Shown here: positions 16,901-25,899 of the stretch, piece by piece
Position numbering within the stretch: the first letter of the stretch is position 1
How the letters are laid out: each line of letters begins with the position of its first letter
Assembly: GCA_024403735.1 (NCBI GenBank)
Contig: JAKSRG010000026.1
Location: 1-40,786, forward strand
Length of the DNA: 40,786 nt
Direction of reading: 5' to 3'
DNA from: Clostridia bacterium
GTDB lineage: Bacteria > Bacillota > Clostridia > Saccharofermentanales > Saccharofermentanaceae
Made by a program: the position numbers and the translations under genes
Notes under the pieces: model-generated
Database searches by the model: none
Told to the model about the DNA's origin: nothing
What the model saw: the letters and a program-made list of their open reading frames with translations, nothing else

Positions 16901-16995
16901 TACTACTAATACACGCCAACTAGCGAATGTATGTTTCTTTTATTACATTCTTTAATAGTTACATATCAACAAAGAATATTCTCCACAAATACTAT

Positions 16996-19900
16996 TCAAT
17001 CATAAATAACATAATCTACTGGAAAATCCTGATTATCAGTCCATAACTCACATTGAATCATAACCGTCTTAACTGCATCTTCCATACCTTCAGGTGGATA
17101 TTTATGCTTCTTAAGAAGTTTCTTAATCATCATTCGCATCTTAGCTCTAGCTGATTCTTTCTTCTGCCAGTCAACAGTACGACTTTTCTTAAGTGTATCT
17201 GTAAGTTCTTTTGTAATTGCAACTAATTCATCATTCTCATAGAAGTCTTTAATCGCTTCTGGCTTGGTTAATGCATCATAGAAAGCCATCTCATCTTCAT
17301 TAAGCCCTAGTTCATTACAAGCATCTTTTGAAGATGAAATCTCCTTAGCTAACTTAAGCAATTCCTCAATTACTTCTTCATTAGTGAGCATTCCATTGAG
17401 GTATGCGTTTACATGAGACTGAATAATCTCACTGAACTTTTCAGACTTAACTACATTAGTTCTCTTATATATATGGATCTGTTCTGCAATAAGTCTCTTT
17501 AACAACTCCACCGCAAGATTCTTTTCTTTCATCTTAGATACTTCTTCAAGGAATTTAGCATCAAACAAAGAGAACTCAGCATTTACATCAGAAAAAAGAT
17601 TGATAACGCCATCACTCTTAATACTCTGCTTTAGAAGTTCATTGATTTTGGCATTCATTTCAGGCAAGGATATTTTTCTTCCGCCACCCTGATTCTTTAA
17701 GCGAAGTACCATAACTCTGACAGCCTCAAAGAATGCTGCTTCGAATCTCTTGTCTTCATCAACCATAGAAGAACACAAAGACAAAGCCTGGTGTAACATC
17801 AAAGCTTCTCTGATAAATACATCTTGATTTTCTTCATTTTCACGACCGAGAATAAAGTTAACAGCACCACTAATTGTTTTTGCTCTCTCAAGGTCAGTAC
17901 CAGCAGCAAATTTCGAATAATCGAATCCATGAAATAAATCACGACATACAGACAGTTTCTCTAAGAATTTAGGATAAGCAACCTTTGCAACATCAGTATC
18001 ACCATAGTTTTTCTTATCACGCACAGTATAATCGTTCATTGCCTGTTTAAGGGCAGAGGCGATTCCGACATAGTCAACTACCAATCCACCTTCCTTATCG
18101 CGGAATACACGGTTTACGCGCGCTATAGCCTGCATAAGATTGTATCCAGACATTGGCTTATACACATACATAGTTGCAAGTGAAGGAACATCAAATCCAG
18201 TAAGCCACATATCAACTACAATAGCTATTTTAAGTGGATCATCATTATCCTTAAATTTACGAGCCATTGTATCTTTATGACTCTTATTACCAACAATTGC
18301 ATGCCACTCTTCAGGATCTTGATTACTGGAAGTCATTACTACTCCAACTTTTTCAGTCCAATCAGGACGCATTTCAAGAATCTTGCTATAAATCTTCATT
18401 GCAATAGGACGAGAATATGCAACAATCATTGCTTTACCAGTAAGAAGATTCTGTCGGTTATTCTCATAGTGTTCCAAAATATCAGTAACAAGTGAGTTAA
18501 TAGTATTATCGTTACCGAGAATTGCTTCCATCTTACCAAGTTCACGCTTGCTCTGTTCAATAACAGAAGCATCAGCCTGAGCTGCCATAATGTCATATTC
18601 TGCATCAATAAGTTTGATAGTAGCCTCATCGAGTTTGAGTTTGATAACACGGCTCTCATAATAAACAGGACGAGTAGCCCCATCTTCTACAGCTTGTGTC
18701 ATATCATAAACATCGATATAGTTACCAAATACTTCACGAGTATTTCTGTCCTTAGAAGATATAGGTGTACCAGTAAAACCAATATAAGTTGCGTTAGGAA
18801 GACTATTTCGAATGATTCTGGCAGTACCAACTACTTTTTTGGCAATTGTCTCACCTTCTTCATTAGTAGTCATTTTAATCTTTTCACTGAGACCATACTG
18901 ACCTCTATGGGCTTCATCAGCCATAACAATAATATTTCGACGTTCTGAAAGGGCATCTTCAGACTCTTCAAATTTCTGCATTGTAGTGAAAAAGATACCA
19001 TTAGCTTTTGTTCCTGCTAATAATTCTTTTAAATGATCTCTACTTTCAGCTTGAACTGGTTTTTGCCTTAAGAAATCTGCACACTTTGTGAACTGACCAA
19101 AAAGCTGATCATCAAGATCATTTCTATCCGTAATGACAACAATCGTAGGACTCTCAAGAGCTTCCTGTAATCTATGAGCATAGAACACCATAGAAAGCGA
19201 TTTACCACTTCCTTGTGTATGCCAGAAAACACCACCTTTACCATCTGTAGCTACTCCTTTACGAGTAGATTCTATAGCTTTATTTACAGCAAAATACTGA
19301 TGGTATCCAGCAAGTATCTTATACTTATTGAGGCCTTCATTACAGAAACAAATAAAGTTCTTCAAGATATCAAGGAGTCGCTCTTTTTGGAACATACCTT
19401 CAAAGAAAGTATCGAACTGAGCATACTCATTATTCTCGTTATTACCGTCTTTAGATTTCCAAGCCATAAAACGGTCTTCTCCAGAAGTAATAGTACCAGC
19501 TTTACTTGTAAGCTGATCACTCATAACACAAATAGCGTTATAAATGAACATAGAAGGAATCTCATGCATATAATTGCGAATTTGGGTATAACCTTCGCTA
19601 GCATTAGTTTCTTCTCTTGAAGGTGATTTGAGTTCAATAAGTACAAGTGGTAATCCATTTATGAAAAGAATTACGTCTGGACGCTTATTACTGTTCTCAA
19701 TATAAGTCCACTGATTAGCAACAATAAAAGAGTTCTTTGATGGATTCTTATAATCAACAAGATAACAAATGTTAGATTGTTCTTCTCCGTTTACTGTATA
19801 GCGAACTGGTACACCATTTTGCAGGTAATCCATAAACACTTCATTCTTCTGAACAATTTCACCATTCTCATAGTTCTTAAGACGATACAGTGCATCAGTA

Positions 19901-20076
19901 ATAGCAGGCTCTGGTAAGTCTTTATTCAATCTATGAATATAATCAATTAAAACATCATCATATAAGGGACTTTTTAAGTCTCTTTCAATGTTAGGACCAT
20001 AAACATAGTCGTAGTCCATATTTTTAAATAATTCTATTATGGAGTTTTCATAATCAGCTTCAGTGAATGTAAACAT
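16996..20076 (-). CDS. hsdR: Type I restriction enzyme, R subunit
   Basis: The motor and nuclease subunit of the type I restriction-modification complex, 1026 residues, a normal length. The N-terminal nuclease has the PD-(D/E)XK pattern RPDVILFINGLPLVLIELK, with Asp134, Glu148 and Lys150. The SF2 translocase follows: Walker A TQGSGKS at 287-293, DRNDLDDQ, DEAH at 387-390, GFTGTP, then QAIARVNRVFRD (motif VI). The C-terminal 300 residues are helical and should bind the methylase. The ATG at 20076 opens with a canonical HsdR start (FTEADYENSIIELF). It is the last gene of the operon, 37 bases after the DUF3644 gene. All catalytic motifs look intact, so the system should be active. Confidence 0.97.
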   Translation of the reverse strand: MFTFTEADYENSIIELFKNMDYDYVYGPNIERDLKSPLYDDVLIDYIHRLNKDLPEPAITDALYRLKNYENGEIVQKNEVFMDYLQNGVPVRYTVNGEEQSNICYLVDYKNPSKNSFIVANQWTYIENSNKRPDVILFINGLPLVLIELKSPSREETNASEGYTQIRNYMHEIPSMFIYNAICVMSDQLTSKAGTITSGEDRFMAWKSKDGNNENNEYAQFDTFFEGMFQKERLLDILKNFICFCNEGLNKYKILAGYHQYFAVNKAIESTRKGVATDGKGGVFWHTQGSGKSLSMVFYAHRLQEALESPTIVVITDRNDLDDQLFGQFTKCADFLRQKPVQAESRDHLKELLAGTKANGIFFTTMQKFEESEDALSERRNIIVMADEAHRGQYGLSEKIKMTTNEEGETIAKKVVGTARIIRNSLPNATYIGFTGTPISSKDRNTREVFGNYIDVYDMTQAVEDGATRPVYYESRVIKLKLDEATIKLIDAEYDIMAAQADASVIEQSKRELGKMEAILGNDNTINSLVTDILEHYENNRQNLLTGKAMIVAYSRPIAMKIYSKILEMRPDWTEKVGVVMTSSNQDPEEWHAIVGNKSHKDTMARKFKDNDDPLKIAIVVDMWLTGFDVPSLATMYVYKPMSGYNLMQAIARVNRVFRDKEGGLVVDYVGIASALKQAMNDYTVRDKKNYGDTDVAKVAYPKFLEKLSVCRDLFHGFDYSKFAAGTDLERAKTISGAVNFILGRENEENQDVFIREALMLHQALSLCSSMVDEDKRFEAAFFEAVRVMVLRLKNQGGGRKISLPEMNAKINELLKQSIKSDGVINLFSDVNAEFSLFDAKFLEEVSKMKEKNLAVELLKRLIAEQIHIYKRTNVVKSEKFSEIIQSHVNAYLNGMLTNEEVIEELLKLAKEISSSKDACNELGLNEDEMAFYDALTKPEAIKDFYENDELVAITKELTDTLKKSRTVDWQKKESARAKMRMMIKKLLKKHKYPPEGMEDAVKTVMIQCELWTDNQDFPVDYVIYD

Positions 20077-20113
20077 TTGAACACCTCAAGACGTATGCAT
20101 TTTAACCTACTAG

Positions 20114-21208
20114 TTAGAGATAATCCTCTATAATTAACTGCTTCTTGCATTTTTGTCTAATATTATCTTTGGTAAAATCATATTTAGTAATCAAATTTAT
20201 AACGAACTCCACCCATTCAATACTATAAAGGTAATCATCATGGGGTTCATCATAAATACAATACTTCTCATTTGTCTCAAATTTAGTCTTTGAGTTATTT
20301 ACCGGTCTAATAGCAAACGATTTCCACAAGCATGTATGGTTATTAACACCAATATCTACTCCGGTCCTATTAGTTATTTCTAAAGTAACATTTGATGGTT
20401 TTAACCAATTAAGATTGCTTACTCTTTTTGTTACTATTTTATCTTTAATGATTGCCGTAATCTTTTCATAATTAGCACGATCTGCTTCATCAATTGAATT
20501 CCAATTAACAAACTCTACAGACAAGTCAGATCTGTTAGTATTACTTACTTTAGGGATTTGTAATAATTTAATACTAAATTCTTGACTATCAAAAACATCT
20601 TGTCTTAAATCCATTTTATATTTATCGATATATCTTTTTATATCTTGCATATCTTTAGAAAGGAGCATTTTTTGCGAAACAAGCTGACTATCTGCCCTCA
20701 TGTGTGAAAACTGAAGTGCAAATGCTAAACAAGCATTGATAGAATATTCTTCACCAAATAATCTTATTAACAATGTTTCGTAGTTAAATAATAAAGCCTG
20801 ACATTCACCAAATAAAATTATGTCTAATTCAGAACCATCCCAAAATCGATGTTCAATTCTATTTCTTAATCCAATAAAAAACTCAAGATTTGCTACTGTT
20901 GCATCTGAAAACAAAGAATCCTGACTTTCTTTTCGATAATGCTTAATGCATTCTTTTAATTCCCACGCTTTTCTTTCCCCATCAACAATCTTATACCTAC
21001 CATTTTTTTCTTTGTAAAAATACTTATCACCGATCGAATACTGAAAATAAGCATGAAATAGTTTTGTCCACGCAATTATCATTAATACTATATAGTTTTC
21101 AATCTTAAACTTATTGTTGGGTCTATTATAGTTTTCCACAGCCGTGATGGCACTGTTTCTCGAGTTCTCTAAAATCGTCTTTGTTTTTCCTTGTCGCAAT
21201 GCAATCAT
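20114..21208 (-). CDS. DUF3644/HEPN protein embedded in the type I operon
   Basis: A protein of 364 residues between hsdS and hsdR, 37 bases from each. The N-terminal part (1-190) is all helical and matches the DUF3644 type. It carries RNRIEH at 115-120, an RxxxxH motif as in HEPN ribonucleases, and a FKIENYIVLMIIAWTKLFHA helix. The C-terminal part (200-364) has basic and WKSFAIRP-like segments and may bind nucleic acid. The ATG at 21208 has AGGAG six bases upstream. The position is that of accessory anticodon nucleases such as PrrC in some type I loci. RNase activity and control by the Hsd complex are inferred, not shown. Confidence 0.75.
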   Translation of the reverse strand: MIALRQGKTKTILENSRNSAITAVENYNRPNNKFKIENYIVLMIIAWTKLFHAYFQYSIGDKYFYKEKNGRYKIVDGERKAWELKECIKHYRKESQDSLFSDATVANLEFFIGLRNRIEHRFWDGSELDIILFGECQALLFNYETLLIRLFGEEYSINACLAFALQFSHMRADSQLVSQKMLLSKDMQDIKRYIDKYKMDLRQDVFDSQEFSIKLLQIPKVSNTNRSDLSVEFVNWNSIDEADRANYEKITAIIKDKIVTKRVSNLNWLKPSNVTLEITNRTGVDIGVNNHTCLWKSFAIRPVNNSKTKFETNEKYCIYDEPHDDYLYSIEWVEFVINLITKYDFTKDNIRQKCKKQLIIEDYL

Positions 21209-21245
21209 ATGTCACTCCTACAAACAAAAATTTAGCGGCTTAAAT

Positions 21246-22451
21246 CTATAACTCACTCACATCTATTTCACCAGACATCAGTTTAGGTAATAATGCATCT
21301 CTCAGCTCCGCTAGTCGTGAATTCTCGCGTACATTATTACAAATCCCACCTATCATTGGTTTTATTACTTGATTGAATTCTTGAATTGCTGTTTTTGTTG
21401 GAATAATAAAAGGTATTTTTCTCAGTTCAGACAGACTTATATACTTCTGTGTACTTCCAGCTAAACACATATCTATATGTTGTGTTATTTTTTCGGATTT
21501 TAGGTACATTAATAGATACAACGCTAACTCGGGTGCTTGTGAAGTCCTAAACAGGGCTACATTTTTAATTGCAAAATTAATTACATCTTGATGAATGAAT
21601 GAGATTAACCCTACTGTACCAATCATACTCATTAAAATATCATTTTGTTCAACCTTGCTTCGCTCATTCACCTTATTGAAGTCATCTTCAGAAATCTTAT
21701 TGGGAGATGCTAAATCAAGATCAAAAGGTAAAAGGTGCTTCGATGTTACTAATGGATATCCATCTTCTTGTGCTTTAGGTGAATCATGGGTCCCGTCACG
21801 AACATCGATTACAGATGAAAGTTCAACTGCTTCTCCAGTAATAGAAGAAAACCACTCGTTGAAATAAGTAGAAGCTTGTTCCTCTAAATTCTTGTTTATC
21901 AGTAAATTTATTTGAATTTTCTCGTGCAAAGGTTTAATTAATCTAACAATAGCCCTTTGAATCGATAAATCTGGTATTACTACACTTATTCTTTTCAGGT
22001 CACCAATAGTAACGTGTCCTAACCCTGTAGTTTGTTTATTCATAGCTATCTGAGAAAAATATGGTTTCAGATATTTCATTAAAAAGTAAAAGTAATCAAA
22101 ATCAACAATAGTCTCATCCACAGTTATTTTAAAAATGTGTTGATTTAACCAACCTTCATCCAAATCAAATCTAAAAATATCGATTGACGTTTTAGGATTA
22201 CCCGACCAAGCAAATAGTAAATCTCCCTTTTGCAAATGAACTTCTTCAGAAAACGTCTGCATCGTATAAGCAGTTGTAGCACTAATACCATTATTGAGCT
22301 CAGCAATTTTAATTACGGGCACACCAGTATCAGAAAAATCTATATTCTTGAATGCCAAACCATTCTTCCATACTGCAAGATTATATAAGGACATTCGTTT
22401 CCCTCGAATGCGTGTGTTAATATAATATAAATCAGTTGTATCAAAATTCAT
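21246..22451 (-). CDS. hsdS: Type I restriction enzyme, specificity subunit
   Basis: The DNA-recognition subunit, 401 residues, with two target-recognition domains (about 20-175 and 205-355). Each is followed by a helical spacer: AIVRLIKPLHEKIQINLL near 165-185 and SRLAELRDALLPKLMSGEI at the C-terminus. TRD1 opens with LYNLAVWKNGLAFKNIDFSD, typical of the family. The ATG at 22451 overlaps the end of hsdM by 11 bases; an in-frame ATG at 22394 (MSLYNLAVW) has a good GAGGG site and is an alternative start. The two half-targets cannot be predicted from sequence by eye. Confidence 0.95.
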   Translation of the reverse strand: MNFDTTDLYYINTRIRGKRMSLYNLAVWKNGLAFKNIDFSDTGVPVIKIAELNNGISATTAYTMQTFSEEVHLQKGDLLFAWSGNPKTSIDIFRFDLDEGWLNQHIFKITVDETIVDFDYFYFLMKYLKPYFSQIAMNKQTTGLGHVTIGDLKRISVVIPDLSIQRAIVRLIKPLHEKIQINLLINKNLEEQASTYFNEWFSSITGEAVELSSVIDVRDGTHDSPKAQEDGYPLVTSKHLLPFDLDLASPNKISEDDFNKVNERSKVEQNDILMSMIGTVGLISFIHQDVINFAIKNVALFRTSQAPELALYLLMYLKSEKITQHIDMCLAGSTQKYISLSELRKIPFIIPTKTAIQEFNQVIKPMIGGICNNVRENSRLAELRDALLPKLMSGEIDVSEL

Positions 22452-23946
22452 AACCTATATCCTTTAAGCTTTCACATATTTCATTTTCTAATTCATGTGA
22501 TTTTGCAAACAAATCAGATAACTCAGAAGTAAGTCTATTCATCTTATCTTCAAATGGTTCACCATCATCTTCCTGTTCTTCGATACCAACATAACGACCA
22601 GGAGTGAGAATGTAATCCTGCTTCTGAATATCTTCTAATGTTGCAACAGAACAGAAACCCTTAACATCTTCAAGTTCTCCATTCTGGAAGGCAGTAAATG
22701 TATCAGCAATCTTTGCAATATCTTCATCAGTAAAATCTCTATGCTTACGATCAATCATATGGCCAAGATTACGAGCATCTATAAATACAGTCTTACCAGT
22801 CTGCTTCTTGTTTTTTGAAATGAACCAAAGTGTTACTGGAATAGTAACGCTATAGAAGAGCTGTGTAGGAAGAGCTACGATACCTTCTACGAGATCAGCT
22901 TCGATAATCTTCTTACGAATTTCACCCTCGCCACTTGTCTGTGTAGAGAGAGCACCATTAGCAAGTACAAGACCAATCTTTCCATTAGGTGCAAGATGGT
23001 GAATCATATGCTGAATCCACGCATAGTTTGCATTACCTGAAGGTGGAAGACCATACTTCCAACGCACATCATCCTTAAGATTTTCCTGTCCCCATGGATG
23101 ATAGTTGAATGGCGGATTCGCAAGAATGAAATCAGCCTTAAGCTGTGGGTGCAAATCGTTACCAAATGTATCAGCATGGTATGGTCCAAAGTCGGCATCA
23201 ATACCACGAATAGCCATATTAATTTTAGCCATCTTCCAAGTATCAGGATTTGCTTCCTGACCATATACAGAAATGGAACCACGATTACCAGAGTGAGCTG
23301 CGATAAACTTAGCACTCTGAACAAACATACCACCAGAACCACAAGAAGGGTCATAAACACGGCAGTTATCAAAAGGCTTAAGCACTTCTACAAGTGTTCT
23401 AACAACACTGGATGGAGTATAGAATTCACCTCCGCCAGCACCTTCTTTCTCGGCGAACTGAGCAATACAATACTCATATGTTCTACCGAGAAGATCCTGA
23501 CTTTCTTCTGAGTCATCCATATCCATGTTAGTGAAGATATCTACTACATCACCAAGAACCTTTTTATCGAGATCTGGATTAGCATAATTCTTAGGAAGTA
23601 CATTCTTAAGTTTCTTATTATCTTCCTCAATTGCACGCATGGCATTATCAATAATTACACCGATTTCCGGTGTGTGTGCTGCAGCTGCAATTACACTCCA
23701 ACGAGCTTCAGGTGGTACGAAGAAAATATTATCCTCTTCATAAGCATCTCTATCATCTTCAAATCCATCACCTTCAGCAACGAGTTCGTTATATCTTTTT
23801 TCAAATGCATTGGAAATATATCTAATGAATATAAGTCCAATGATTACTTTTCTATATTCAGCAGCAGGAATGTGTCCCCAAAGAACACATGCTGCATCCC
23901 AAAGCTGTTTTTCAAATCCAATATTTGCTTGTGTTTTTTCAGCCAT
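22441..23946 (-). CDS. hsdM: Type I restriction enzyme, methyltransferase subunit
   Basis: The N6-adenine methyltransferase subunit, 501 residues. The helical N-terminal HsdM domain is at 8-150. The catalytic domain follows: FYTPSSVVRTLV at 175-186, motif I DPSCGSGG at 199-206 and motif IV NPPF at 277-280. The ATG at 23946 has GAGGTGG five bases upstream; a GTG at 23955 is inside that site. It is the first gene of the operon hsdM-hsdS-DUF3644-hsdR. All motifs are intact. Confidence 0.97.
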   Translation of the reverse strand: MAEKTQANIGFEKQLWDAACVLWGHIPAAEYRKVIIGLIFIRYISNAFEKRYNELVAEGDGFEDDRDAYEEDNIFFVPPEARWSVIAAAAHTPEIGVIIDNAMRAIEEDNKKLKNVLPKNYANPDLDKKVLGDVVDIFTNMDMDDSEESQDLLGRTYEYCIAQFAEKEGAGGGEFYTPSSVVRTLVEVLKPFDNCRVYDPSCGSGGMFVQSAKFIAAHSGNRGSISVYGQEANPDTWKMAKINMAIRGIDADFGPYHADTFGNDLHPQLKADFILANPPFNYHPWGQENLKDDVRWKYGLPPSGNANYAWIQHMIHHLAPNGKIGLVLANGALSTQTSGEGEIRKKIIEADLVEGIVALPTQLFYSVTIPVTLWFISKNKKQTGKTVFIDARNLGHMIDRKHRDFTDEDIAKIADTFTAFQNGELEDVKGFCSVATLEDIQKQDYILTPGRYVGIEEQEDDGEPFEDKMNRLTSELSDLFAKSHELENEICESLKDIGYEF

Positions 23947-23998
23947 TCTAACCACCTCTCAAATATTACTGATTAAAATATATATTAAATCATTCATA

Positions 23999-24015
23999 TG
24001 TCCAATAAACGGACA
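23999..24015. promoter_or_regulatory. Palindrome upstream of hsdM, possible operator
   Basis: TGTCC-N7-GGACA lies about 55 bases upstream of the hsdM start, and a further CGGACA half-site occurs near 24088. Palindromes in this position often bind a regulator of the restriction operon, but no controller gene is adjacent, so this is a guess. Apart from the terminator at 24149-24175, nothing else is seen in 23947-24222. Confidence 0.3.
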
Positions 24016-24148
24016 CTTTACATAAAAATAAAACCCATCGCGAATATTCTTTCCACTCAATATTTTATCATTCTTTCTTGATACATTCGGACATTGATTG
24101 TTAATAAGTTGAGAACATTCCCCTCTCCACTTCAATGAATCACAGCAC

Positions 24149-24175
24149 AAAAATAAGCCCCTTTACAGAGGCTTA
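24149..24175 (-). terminator. Terminator after the Hsp70 gene
   Basis: TAAGCCCC (24154-24161) pairs with GAGGCTTA (24168-24175), one pair being G-U, around a six-base loop. On the minus strand TTTTT follows. It lies about 50 bases after the Hsp70 stop and separates that operon from hsdM. Confidence 0.8.
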
Positions 24176-24222
24176 CTTACTTCATATCTGAATTCATTTA
24201 TTGAGGCGCAAATAGTTTTCGA

Positions 24223-25899
24223 TTACTCACCATCCAACTCATCAAGCACCGTTTTTAATCTCTCGGTCCATGCTCTGATTTCGCTTGGATTGCCGTAATA
24301 CAGCGCTTTTTTGAACTGCACGACTACATTGACTATGAAATCTCTTTGGAAGCCAAGGCACTCTTCGATAGCGCTCTCCGCACGAGCAAGTAGGAGGCGG
24401 TTTTCTTCCTTTTCGGTTGGCGCAATCTTGAGTGTCTCTAAGTGCTTTTTGCGTCTCTCAATCTCAGCCGGAGACATCATGTTATTGTTGCTGAGGATAA
24501 CCTTCTCATGCTTCACACCATCTGTTGTAATAACATCAATCATCAAAATTCCATTGATGTCATAAGTTAATCTCGTATCACTAATTTTCTCTTCCAAAGC
24601 AGTAGGTGGACAATCTATCGTAAGTGTTCCAAGCAGAATATTCTTGGATGGAGTGAGGCTCTCACCCTGGTACACATTGACTATTAGCTTTGTCTGGTTT
24701 TGGCACGATGCATAATATGTACGCATAACACTTGTTGGGAGTATCGAATTACGCTGAATAAGGAAGTCCATATACCACTCTTGGGTCTGCGTATCCACAA
24801 CCGAAATTCCGAGTGTGAATGGGCAAATATCTGTCATCACTACTTCCTTGAAGTCCTTATTACGCGCTTTCATGCCCGCGAAAATACCCGCGCCCATACC
24901 AATCGCAGTATCAGGATTAATATCCGTGCAGACCTCACGCGATGTTATCTTCTCAATGAAGGCCGCCACAGTTGGCATTTTGCAGGATCCACCTACAAGG
25001 ATAATATCCTCGATGTCATCGAACTTTAATCTCGCATCACGTAGCACCTTACGGATTGGCGCTGCGACACGCTCAAAAACACTCGCCGCAATCTCAATCA
25101 GCTTATTATTATCGAGCATCAATGTATAAGTCTTGTCATCGATATTGACCGACATGCTACTTAGTGGCATAGAACTAAGCGCAATCTTACAAGCCTCAGA
25201 CATCTTATAGATAGATGCCTTCTGCTCAGCTGTTAGTTCAGCCTCAATAAGCCCATTGCTAACAATAAAGTGATGGTAAATAGCCTCGTTAAAATCCTTA
25301 CCTCCGAGCTGATTATCACCAGCTACTGCGAGGATCTCCATTACGCTATCGAACGAATCAATAATCGAGACATCGAGTGTACCACCACCGAAGTCTACGA
25401 TCATATAAGTTCCATCCTTATAATCGTGGCTCTGGAGGTACGCGAGTGCAGCAGCTGAAGGCTCGTTAATTAGTCGCTCAACCTTAAGGCCTGACATCTC
25501 AGCTGCGAGCTTAGTTGCATTACGTCTCGTATCGTCAAAGTAGGCAGGTACACTAATAACTGCTTCCTCAATCTCTTCACCAAGGAAAGCCTCGGCATCA
25601 ATCTTAATCTTCTTCAAGACAAGTGATGACAACTGCTCTGGACTAAAACTACTATCACCGAGCATGATATCTACCTTAGCGCCAAGCTTACGCTTGAACT
25701 CCGAAGTCGTCATCGAAGGCGCTGAGACCAATCTCTCCGCAGCTACTTTACCAACCAAAATCTCACCATTATCATCCACACCTACTACAGAAGGCGTCAT
25801 CACATCTCCTAGCGAATTCTTGATAACAACCAACTTACCGTCTTTCCAGACAGTCGCCATACTATTAGTTGTTCCCAAATCTATTCCTATGATTGCCAT
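24223..25899 (-). CDS. hscC: HscC-type Hsp70 chaperone
   Basis: An ATP-driven chaperone of the Hsp70 family, 558 residues, shorter than DnaK (about 610-640) and close to HscC (556 in E. coli). Nucleotide-binding motifs: IDLGTTNS at 5-12, VISVPAYF, INEPSAAALAYL, DFGGGTLDVSI, LVGGSCKMP. The substrate-binding domain is short, with a small helical lid (EKEENRLLLARAESAIEECL). The start at 25899 overlaps the end of the J-like gene by 13 bases, and AAGGAG lies about 11 bases upstream. The paired membrane J-like protein fits the HscC/DjlB-DjlC arrangement. It is not the housekeeping dnaK, as grpE and dnaJ are absent here. Confidence 0.85.
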   Translation of the reverse strand: MAIIGIDLGTTNSMATVWKDGKLVVIKNSLGDVMTPSVVGVDDNGEILVGKVAAERLVSAPSMTTSEFKRKLGAKVDIMLGDSSFSPEQLSSLVLKKIKIDAEAFLGEEIEEAVISVPAYFDDTRRNATKLAAEMSGLKVERLINEPSAAALAYLQSHDYKDGTYMIVDFGGGTLDVSIIDSFDSVMEILAVAGDNQLGGKDFNEAIYHHFIVSNGLIEAELTAEQKASIYKMSEACKIALSSMPLSSMSVNIDDKTYTLMLDNNKLIEIAASVFERVAAPIRKVLRDARLKFDDIEDIILVGGSCKMPTVAAFIEKITSREVCTDINPDTAIGMGAGIFAGMKARNKDFKEVVMTDICPFTLGISVVDTQTQEWYMDFLIQRNSILPTSVMRTYYASCQNQTKLIVNVYQGESLTPSKNILLGTLTIDCPPTALEEKISDTRLTYDINGILMIDVITTDGVKHEKVILSNNNMMSPAEIERRKKHLETLKIAPTEKEENRLLLARAESAIEECLGFQRDFIVNVVVQFKKALYYGNPSEIRAWTERLKTVLDELDGE

